Assembly: GCA_017479035.1 (NCBI GenBank)
Contig: JAFVCR010000183.1
Span: 1-10,805, forward strand
DNA length: 10,805 nt
Reading direction: 5' to 3'
Source of the DNA: Kiritimatiellia bacterium
Lineage (GTDB): Bacteria > Verrucomicrobiota > Kiritimatiellia > RFP12 > UBA1067
In this document: in pieces, positions 1-5,616 of the stretch
Position numbering within the stretch: position 1 is the stretch's first letter
How the letters are laid out: every line of letters begins with the position of its first letter
Program-made: the position numbers and the translations under genes
The notes under the pieces: generated by a model
Seen by the model: only the letters and a program-made list of their open reading frames with translations
What the model was told of the DNA's origin: nothing
Databases searched by the model: none

Positions 1-26
1 ATCTCTGCGGCTTTGCGTTGACAAAA

Positions 27-60
27 ACTGCAAACTGCACACTGCACACTGCAAACTGCG
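27..60. repeat. Heptamer tandem repeat, unit ACTGCAM, about five copies
   Basis: Four full units (ACTGCAA, ACTGCAC, ACTGCAC, ACTGCAA) and a fifth partial unit (ACTGCG) run head to tail. The core recurs in inverted orientation at 139-148 (TGCAGTTTGC), inside the first codons of the downstream gene. The array lies upstream of the predicted promoter. It could be a slippage-prone spacer or a regulator-binding array. No function can be assigned from the sequence. Confidence 0.75.
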
Positions 61-87
61 GACTCCGCGTGTCCCTTCATTGGGGGG

Positions 88-117
88 TTGCAAAAAAGGG
101 TGCGGGTATGGTATAAT
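88..117 (+). promoter_or_regulatory. Predicted sigma70-type promoter with extended -10, for the GH97-GH88 gene
   Basis: A perfect TATAAT lies at 112-117, preceded by TGG at 109-111, which makes an extended -10 (TGnTATAAT). A -35-like TTGCAA (four of six consensus bases) lies at 88-93, giving an 18-bp spacer. Transcription would start about seven bases past the -10, at or next to the ATG at 124. No Shine-Dalgarno sequence lies in front of that ATG, so the message may be leaderless or nearly so. Confidence 0.6.
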
Positions 118-123
118 TGACGC

Positions 124-3100
124 ATGAGAAAGAGTGTTTGCAGTTTGCGGGGTGAGGTTTTCAGTTCAAGGCGCGTGGTTTGCGGTTTGGTCTTTGCGGT
201 GTTTTGCATGGCAAGGGCGGAAAGCGCGTTGCTGTTTTCGCCGGACGGATGGATAGAATTCGAGCCGAAGATGGCTGATGGAGCGGTTGCGGCGGATGTG
301 CGTTTCGGCGGGACGGATGTAGTGCATATCGACGATATTGTGAAAGGTGCCGGAGTGGTGGCAGCCGTCTCGAACGGATGCAGTTCGTCCGTATGGCGGA
401 ACGATTTTGGCGAACGCAAACTGGTGAAGGATGAATACAATCTCGCCATTTGGGATTTCAAGCCAAACGGGGATGGCGGCATACGGCGGCTTGAAGTTAG
501 GATGTACGATGCCGGCGTGGCCTGGCGGGTGGGTTACGAAGCGCAAGGCGGGCTTGCGATAGAAAGCGAACCGACGGAATACGTTTTCGGCGGCGATTGG
601 AGGTGCTGGCCCGTGACGCATTCGCAGGGGAAGTATGAACCGTTCAAACTTTCCGACTTTGACAAGGCGCGGGCAAAGCCAGATTTCGCACCTGTAGCGG
701 CGGGTATAGGCGAGATGCACAACTACGAGCTTGACTTCCCCGGAACGATGGAGGCACCGTTCGTAGTGGAAGGGGACGGGTTTGTTGCTGCGTTGGGCGA
801 TGCCGCCGTGACGAATTGGGCGAAGCTGCGCTACGGCAAGGGCGAAAGGCCGAATACGGTGAAGAGCGTCCTTGAAGGTGCCGTGGCTGTTCCGTCTGTG
901 TCCGCGCAGGAATGCGTATTCTCCGCCTGGCGGTATGTGCGCGTGGCGAAGGATGCGTGCAAGTTGTATGAGGGGAACGATTTGTTGCTGAATCTCAACG
1001 AGCCGGCGAAGATTGATGATGTTGCGTGGATTCATCCGGGCAAGGTGCTGCGCGTGGCTAGGCTGGACACTGCCACGGCGAAGGCGGCAGTGGATTTCGC
1101 AAAGGCGAACAATATGCAGTTCATAGAGCTTGACTGCGGATGGTACGGGCAGGAGCATACGGGAGACCCTGCAAACCCCGGGCTTGCGCCGGAGCGTGTG
1201 GCAAAGGGAGCGAAGTTCGATCTTTTCGAGATACTGGCGTATGCCAAAGAGCATGCCGTGCCGGTGATACTGTATGTGAACCGCGAACCGTTGAAGAAAA
1301 ATATCGACGGTATATTGCCTCTCCTCAAGAGTTGGGGTGTGGCGGGGATAAAATACGGGTTCGTGAATGTCGGTGCGCAAAGATGGTATAAGTGGATGAC
1401 GGACGCGATAGAAAAAGGCGCGGAAAACCGCTTGATGCTGGATGCGCACGATGAGTATCGCTTGACGGGCAATCAGCGCACTTGGCCGAACATTCTGACC
1501 GTGGAAGGAATACACGGCAACGAGGAAATGCCGGATTCCGCGCACAATGCAGCGTTGATATTCACGCGCTATCTGGCAGGGCCGGGGGACTACACGCCTT
1601 GCTGGAATGTCCCGCGAGTGAAAAATACTCTCGCGCACCAACTGGCGTTGGCGGGGGCTACGTTCAGCCCGTGGCAGTTTCTTTTCTGGTATCAGAGGCC
1701 GGATCAGATAGATGCGGCAAATCCCGCGCTCGACTACTGGCGCGAGATTCCTACCGTGTGGGACGAAACGAAGGCGTTGCAGGGGGAAATTGGCAAATAC
1801 GCCGTGATCGCCCGCCGCAGCGGAGTAAAGTGGTTCGTCTCCGGTCTTAATGGATTGGAAAAGCGCAAGTTTGAAATTTCGCTCGATTTCCTCGGAGATG
1901 GCGAATACGATGTGCGCATATTCGCCGATGCCGATGCGGATATGGAGAGCGGTCTCGGCGAAGTCGCCATAACGCGCAAGACGGCGACGAAGTGCGATAT
2001 GCTTGAAATCGCGGCGGCGGCGCGTGGCGGATTCGGCATGATTCTGGAGCCTGCGGCGGAAACGAAGGAGCAGATTCTCAAAGCGCGGATGCCGCAGATT
2101 TTCAAGCGAGCTGCGGCGCAGTTCGAGATTCTCGATGCCGCGGTGAAAGACGATACGCAATTTCCGCGCAGCTGGACGAAGGGCGTTTTGAAGACCGAGC
2201 CTGCGATAGGATGGACTACGGGATTCTTCCCCGGTTCGCTGTGGTACGTTTACAATTATACGAAGGATCCCAAATTCAGGACCCTCGCGGAAAAATGGAC
2301 AGAGCGGCTGGATTCTGCGCGCCACTTCACCAAGAACCACGACATGGGCTTCATGTTCTACTGCTCTTACGGCAACGGCATAAGATACGGTGGACATGGA
2401 GACGATTACAAGTCCGCCATACTGGACGCATCTGCGGCTCTCGCAACGCGCTGGGACGAAAAGATGAGCCTCATACGCTCGTGGGACGAACCCGTGTTCA
2501 TGCAGTTCCCAGTGATCATCGACTCCATGATGAATCTTGAAATGCTCGAATACGCGGCGAAGACTACCGGCGATGCCAACTACGACCGCATCGCCCGCCT
2601 CCATGCAAATAAACTGGATAAAACGCATTTCCGCGCGGACGAGTCCGCATATCACGTCACAGACTGGAATCCGAAAATCGGCAAAATCTGGGCCCGCTAC
2701 GCATGGCAGGGCGCAGACGTGGAAGGTGCGTGGGCGCGAGGGCAAGGCTGGAGCATATACGGCTATACGATGATGTTCCGCGAGACGGGAGACACCAACT
2801 ATCTCGCCCGTGCAGTCAAATCCGCCGAGTGGATCGTCCACGCGCCGAACCTGCCTGCCGACAAGATCCCTTACTGGGATTACCATGCATCCGACATACC
2901 CGATGCTCCACGCGACGCGTCTGCGGCGGCTGTAATGGCTTGCGGATTTCTCGAGCTCGCGCGGTACGTTGATGAGGCGAAATCTCGCGAATACAGGAAT
3001 TTCGCACTGGATATGCTTCTTGCGCTTTCGTCGGACGAGTATCTTTGCGAGGTGGGCGAGTGCGGAGGTTTCCTGCTAAAGCATTCCACCGGCCACTTGC

Positions 3101-3192
3101 CGGAAAATACGGAAATCGATGCATCCATAAATTATGCCGACTACTATTTTCTAGAAGCATTGACGAGAATACAGGAGTACTCCGAGAAATGA
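124..3192 (+). CDS. Exported GH97-type glycosidase fused to GH88-type unsaturated glucuronyl hydrolase
   Basis: This 1022-residue protein carries two glycosidase modules. Residues 1-32 form a signal peptide (basic start, hydrophobic 18-28, probable cleavage after ARA at 30-32). Residues 35-640 resemble GH97: an N-terminal beta domain opening with SPDGWIEF, a barrel with LDCGW (336-340), KYGFVNVG (410-417), MLDAHDEYRLTG (438-449) and VEGIHGNEE (460-468), then a beta tail. The Asp nucleophile of retaining GH97 enzymes appears to be replaced by Gly412, which suggests an inverting-like subgroup. Residues 650-1020 resemble GH88, with candidate catalytic Asp740 (NHDMGF) and Asp800 (IIDSMMNLEML) and a conserved ARGQGWSIYGY (871-881). 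GH88 enzymes remove delta-4,5-unsaturated uronic acids from polysaccharide lyase products; GH97 enzymes cleave alpha-glucosides or alpha-galactosides. The protein probably acts in the periplasm or outside the cell. The substrate cannot be read from the sequence. The start at 124 is chosen because it supplies the signal peptide, although no Shine-Dalgarno precedes it. Confidence 0.88.
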   Translation: MRKSVCSLRGEVFSSRRVVCGLVFAVFCMARAESALLFSPDGWIEFEPKMADGAVAADVRFGGTDVVHIDDIVKGAGVVAAVSNGCSSSVWRNDFGERKLVKDEYNLAIWDFKPNGDGGIRRLEVRMYDAGVAWRVGYEAQGGLAIESEPTEYVFGGDWRCWPVTHSQGKYEPFKLSDFDKARAKPDFAPVAAGIGEMHNYELDFPGTMEAPFVVEGDGFVAALGDAAVTNWAKLRYGKGERPNTVKSVLEGAVAVPSVSAQECVFSAWRYVRVAKDACKLYEGNDLLLNLNEPAKIDDVAWIHPGKVLRVARLDTATAKAAVDFAKANNMQFIELDCGWYGQEHTGDPANPGLAPERVAKGAKFDLFEILAYAKEHAVPVILYVNREPLKKNIDGILPLLKSWGVAGIKYGFVNVGAQRWYKWMTDAIEKGAENRLMLDAHDEYRLTGNQRTWPNILTVEGIHGNEEMPDSAHNAALIFTRYLAGPGDYTPCWNVPRVKNTLAHQLALAGATFSPWQFLFWYQRPDQIDAANPALDYWREIPTVWDETKALQGEIGKYAVIARRSGVKWFVSGLNGLEKRKFEISLDFLGDGEYDVRIFADADADMESGLGEVAITRKTATKCDMLEIAAAARGGFGMILEPAAETKEQILKARMPQIFKRAAAQFEILDAAVKDDTQFPRSWTKGVLKTEPAIGWTTGFFPGSLWYVYNYTKDPKFRTLAEKWTERLDSARHFTKNHDMGFMFYCSYGNGIRYGGHGDDYKSAILDASAALATRWDEKMSLIRSWDEPVFMQFPVIIDSMMNLEMLEYAAKTTGDANYDRIARLHANKLDKTHFRADESAYHVTDWNPKIGKIWARYAWQGADVEGAWARGQGWSIYGYTMMFRETGDTNYLARAVKSAEWIVHAPNLPADKIPYWDYHASDIPDAPRDASAAAVMACGFLELARYVDEAKSREYRNFALDMLLALSSDEYLCEVGECGGFLLKHSTGHLPENTEIDASINYADYYFLEALTRIQEYSEK

Positions 3193-3962
3193 ATGAACCG
3201 TTGACCGTCCTGCCGAACATCCACACAGCACTTTGGGGGCACGAGGAATGGCTCGTTTCGGCGCATCCGGCCGGGCCGTCCATCGTTGCGAACGGCGAGT
3301 TTGCCGATAGACCTCTTTCAGATGCGATGCCGGGCTTTCCTCTGCTTGTGAAAATAATCGATGCAAAGGATCGTTTGAGCGTGCAGGTGCATCCGAACGA
3401 AACGACTGCGCTCGTCACCGGCGGCGAGCCTAAAACAGAAATGTGGCACATACTTTCCGCAGACGAGGGTGCTGCGATCTATGCCGGGCTGAAGCCGGGT
3501 GCGACGGCCGACGATGTGGCGCGAGCCGTGCGGGACGGCAGTTTCGAGGATATAATAGTGCGGCATGAAGTCCGTGCAGGGGAAACATACTTCATCCCCG
3601 GCGGCCTCGTCCATGCAATCGGCGGCGGAGTGAGAATTTTCGAGGTGCAGCAAAGTTCCAATACCACATACCGCCTTTTCGACTGGAACCGCAAGGATTC
3701 CAGCGGCAACGCCCGCGAACTTCACGTTGAAAAGGGAGTGCAGTCGATAGATTACTCGCTGCCGCCGCCGGAGCCCGTCGATGCAATAGATTGCCCGTTC
3801 TTCAAATTTAGAACTGTCGGGCAAGGCACGAAGGAGCCGTTTATTGCCGTGCGTCCTGCCGTGATATACCAAAATTCGCAGGCTGTGCTAGTGCCTGCGA
3901 ATTGCCAGTTCAGCATCGATGCTGCGAGTGCACCAGTTCTAGTGGCTGAAGCTGTGATGTAG
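3189..3962 (+). CDS. manA: Mannose-6-phosphate isomerase, type I, compact form
   Basis: This zinc enzyme interconverts mannose 6-phosphate and fructose 6-phosphate in the cytoplasm. The expected metal ligands are visible: Gln66 and His68 in VQVHPNE, Glu84 in KTEMWH and His142 in GLVHAIGGG. The family blocks ALWGHEEWLVS (14-24), FPLLVKIIDAKDRLS (50-64) and TYRLFDWNR (160-168) are also present. At 257 residues it is shorter than the roughly 315-residue Bacillus type; the shortening lies in the C-terminal beta domain, while the active site is complete. The start is the ATG overlapping the upstream stop as ATGA, with AGGAG at 3173-3177, 11 nt away; a longer in-frame start at 3045 would lie inside the GH97-GH88 gene. 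The overlap implies translational coupling with that enzyme. The stop lies 5 bp from the convergent thioredoxin stop. Confidence 0.92.
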   Translation: MNEPLTVLPNIHTALWGHEEWLVSAHPAGPSIVANGEFADRPLSDAMPGFPLLVKIIDAKDRLSVQVHPNETTALVTGGEPKTEMWHILSADEGAAIYAGLKPGATADDVARAVRDGSFEDIIVRHEVRAGETYFIPGGLVHAIGGGVRIFEVQQSSNTTYRLFDWNRKDSSGNARELHVEKGVQSIDYSLPPPEPVDAIDCPFFKFRTVGQGTKEPFIAVRPAVIYQNSQAVLVPANCQFSIDAASAPVLVAEAVM

Positions 3963-3967
3963 GCATT

Positions 3968-4282
3968 TCACTCGAGCGGCGAAATTGCGGCGAGCAGTTC
4001 GTCCGCCCGCGTCACGCCGCTGAACGATTGCACGAGTTCCCCGTCCTTGAATATCAAGAGTGCGGGGATTGATTGTATTTCGAAACGTGCGGCCAAATCG
4101 GGCTCGTCATCGACATTTACTTTTGCTATCTTTGCCGCTGTGAGTTGCGGTGCCACGTTGTTTTCAAGTATCGCACCCATCATGCGGCAAGGTCCGCACC
4201 ATGTGGCCCAGAAATCCACAAGCGTTACACCGGATGCTATTGCGGTATCGAAATCCGCAGCGGTCAAGTTTGCAATGTCCAT
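3968..4282 (-). CDS. trxA: Thioredoxin
   Basis: This is a 104-residue single-domain thioredoxin, the usual family length, which reduces protein disulfides in the cytoplasm using electrons from thioredoxin reductase. The active site WCGPC sits at 28-32 (Cys29, Cys32), the buried acidic residue is Asp23 in LVDFWA, and the cis-proline is Pro73 in SIPALLIF. There is no signal peptide or membrane segment. The start at 4282 follows AAAGGAG (4297-4291) with an 8-nt gap; an upstream in-frame TTG at 4333 would add 17 unusual residues and has no comparable ribosome site. It is the last gene of the minus-strand array, 111 nt after the Clp N-domain gene, and may have its own promoter. It could serve the Cys-rich proteins of the array or be a general thioredoxin. 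Confidence 0.95.
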   Translation of the reverse strand: MDIANLTAADFDTAIASGVTLVDFWATWCGPCRMMGAILENNVAPQLTAAKIAKVNVDDEPDLAARFEIQSIPALLIFKDGELVQSFSGVTRADELLAAISPLE

Positions 4283-4290
4283 GCTAAAAT

Positions 4291-4297
4291 CTCCTTT
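4291..4297 (-). promoter_or_regulatory. Ribosome binding site that sets the thioredoxin start
   Basis: On the minus strand AAAGGAG lies 8 nt before the ATG at 4282-4280. The longer in-frame reading from TTG at 4333 lacks such a site, so the short 104-residue form is preferred. Confidence 0.75.
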
Positions 4298-4304
4298 GGC
4301 GCAG

Positions 4305-4333
4305 AGACTATCATATTTGTTTGGTTTAGTCAA
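4305..4333 (-). promoter_or_regulatory. Possible promoter for thioredoxin
   Basis: Read on the minus strand, TTGACT (4333-4328, five of six -35 consensus bases) is followed after 17 nt by the poor -10 match TAGTCT (4310-4305). A better -10 match, TATGAT, overlaps it at 4315-4310 but stands only 12 nt from the -35. Either would give a short leader carrying the thioredoxin ribosome site. The 111-nt gap before this gene, larger than others in the array, makes a separate promoter plausible. Confidence 0.3.
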
Positions 4334-4393
4334 CTGTTCGAGTTTCGCTATGTCACCGATTTCTTCGATTCGGATTCGATTCTTCTCAAACCG

Positions 4394-4864
4394 TCATTTT
4401 ATATCATCTAGCGAAACAAGTTCGAGTTCGAATAGCGATTGTACCAATGTGCGCAGCGTGAGGGTGTCTCCATCTGTGAACAGGCATGCGTCATGGAATG
4501 CTCTTTTTAGTTCTTTGGAGCGGTGTAGCATTCCTGATTGTGCCTCTGGTGGTCTGGTTCGCTTTGCAGCAAGTTTTGCACGCAGTCTGCGGCGTTTGTC
4601 CGCAACTTTCTCCGGTATTATATCGAGGTAATGCCGAATGTTACAGGCTGCTTTGCACATTGCCGCCCATTCGGCAGAAGAAACGTCCGAGGTTTCCAAT
4701 CGTTTAGGGAATTCCGGATCTGCTATCTTGAGAACACCTAGGAGAAAATGGACTGGCTCGATCGCAACTGCTCCAAGATGTTTGGCCTCCTCGTTTGCCG
4801 CAAGCCAGCACAATCGGAGCAGTGCGTCAGTCTTCATGTTTTTTGCGTTGTTGCTCATTGCCAT
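4394..4864 (-). CDS. Stand-alone Clp N-terminal domain protein without AAA+ module
   Basis: This 156-residue protein resembles the N-terminal substrate/adaptor domain of ClpA, ClpB and ClpC, which is built of two Clp repeats. Repeat 1 is seen around 13-47 (LLRLCWLAANEEAKHLG, then IEPVHFLLGVL). A weaker repeat 2 lies around 114-150 (HRSKELKRAFHDAC, then LTLRTLVQSLFE). No Walker A, Walker B or arginine-finger motif follows, so it cannot act as an ATPase. The repeats are separated by an unusually long segment with a basic patch (KRRRLRAKLAAKR, 90-102). The first ATG at 4864 is used, with GGAG 7 nt upstream (4875-4872); a second ATG lies two codons in. It sits 75 nt after the TPR-like membrane protein gene in a cluster led by an Hsp70 set. 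ClpB N domains help bring aggregated clients to Hsp70-linked disaggregation, so a client-binding or adaptor role is conceivable but unproven. Confidence 0.7.
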   Translation of the reverse strand: MAMSNNAKNMKTDALLRLCWLAANEEAKHLGAVAIEPVHFLLGVLKIADPEFPKRLETSDVSSAEWAAMCKAACNIRHYLDIIPEKVADKRRRLRAKLAAKRTRPPEAQSGMLHRSKELKRAFHDACLFTDGDTLTLRTLVQSLFELELVSLDDIK

Positions 4865-4899
4865 GACAATTCTCCGGCGGTTGCGGCTGGATCATTTTG

Positions 4900-4918
4900 A
4901 TTGCCGCCCATCGGCAAT
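4900..4918. other. Intercistronic stem-loop
   Basis: ATTGCCG (4900-4906) and CGGCAAT (4912-4918) form a perfect 7-bp stem with a 5-nt loop, in the 75-nt gap between the TPR-like gene and the Clp N-domain gene. In the minus-strand transcript it is followed by CAAAAT and no U run, so it does not look like an intrinsic terminator. It could be an RNA stability or processing element. Confidence 0.45.
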
Positions 4919-4939
4919 GCCTTTTCCGTTTGCCTCGTC

Positions 4940-5614
4940 CTATTGCCTTACATATAATGTTACCGAATCCGAATCCTCTTCCGAGGCTTGGAATAGAATT
5001 TGCGAAAGAGGAATTCCTGTTTCGATTTGAATGCACTCCGCTATTATCGATAGTTGCTTTTGCCTGTCGGTGATATGTTTGCCTCTTCCTCCCTTGAGTA
5101 CCAATGTTGTGCTGGCAGTCATATTGGCGAGAATCCCGTCTTTCAGTGAACGGAGCGATCCGCAGTTGATCTCGTCTACAGAAATAGATTGCTCTGCAAT
5201 GGCGATCGGGCTGGCCATCGCCGCCGTGGGCACCGTCTGCAATTTGCCGCCGCACATTTTGCCAATGGAAAACGCCACTCCGGATATTGCGGCAATCACA
5301 ATTGCGCAAACATATTTGAAACGCCGGTGAGATCCGCAGCCTGCATCGTGCGTTGCAACTAGATCTGGCGGCGAGTCTATAGCGAGCAATGCGTTTCTCG
5401 CAGATTCGTTTGCCGGGTCCATAGCGAGCAATGTTTCCCAGATGTGCCGCGCAGTAGATTCGCTACCTTGTTCAAACTTGATTCTCGCCAGCAGATCCAT
5501 GCCTGCGGGAATCTCCAACGCTTCCGGCACCGTTGATAGCAAATGCTCGGCCTCGGCATATTTGCCCTGCGATGCGGCGGCATACGCACGCAATATGGCA
5601 ACTTCCGCTGTCAT
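4940..5614 (-). CDS. TPR-like single-pass membrane protein of the chaperone array
   Basis: This is a 224-residue protein that I cannot assign to a named family. Residues 1-78 are alpha-helical with TPR-like spacing (AYAAASQGKYAEAEHLLS at 11-28, LLARIKFEQGSESTARHIWE at 41-60, LAMDPANESARNALL at 63-77). Basic residues at 97-100 (RRFK) precede one hydrophobic segment at about 101-118 (YVCAIVIAAISGVAFSIG), which suggests the TPR part is cytoplasmic and the C-terminal 105 residues lie outside the membrane. The C-terminal portion is a mixed alpha/beta stretch ending in SVTLYVRQ. Its layout recalls OmpA-like folds only faintly, and I do not make that call. The ATG at 5614 lies 2 nt after the Hsp70 stop, indicating translational coupling. 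TPR domains often bind chaperones or their clients, so it may tether the Hsp70 machine to the membrane; that is inference. Confidence 0.7.
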   Translation of the reverse strand: MTAEVAILRAYAAASQGKYAEAEHLLSTVPEALEIPAGMDLLARIKFEQGSESTARHIWETLLAMDPANESARNALLAIDSPPDLVATHDAGCGSHRRFKYVCAIVIAAISGVAFSIGKMCGGKLQTVPTAAMASPIAIAEQSISVDEINCGSLRSLKDGILANMTASTTLVLKGGRGKHITDRQKQLSIIAECIQIETGIPLSQILFQASEEDSDSVTLYVRQ

Positions 5615-5616
5615 GG

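Noticed and set aside
18..46. Perfect TTGACA at 18-23 as a -35 element
   Set aside because: No -10-like hexamer occurs 16-18 bp downstream; that position lies in the heptamer repeat (ACTGCA).
27..60. CRISPR array
   Set aside because: The units are 7 bp and contiguous with no spacers, and no cas gene is present.
166..2886. A 906-codon open frame on the minus strand across the GH97-GH88 gene
   Set aside because: Its translation is rich in Arg, His and Ile with no recognisable domain, while the plus strand encodes clear GH97 and GH88 motifs. It is a composition-driven antisense frame.
3045..3188. A longer N-terminus for the mannose-6-phosphate isomerase
   Set aside because: The added 48 residues are Arg/Cys-rich, overlap the GH88 coding region and match nothing in the family; the ATG at 3189 has a ribosome site and starts the family homology.
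2816..3451. A 211-codon minus-strand frame over the GH97-GH88/manA junction
   Set aside because: It lies opposite two well-supported genes, has no family motifs, and has no sensible ribosome site or operon context.
4047..4631. Plus-strand frame across thioredoxin and the Clp N-domain gene
   Set aside because: It is a Ser/Phe-rich shadow lying opposite two motif-supported genes and spanning their intergenic gap.
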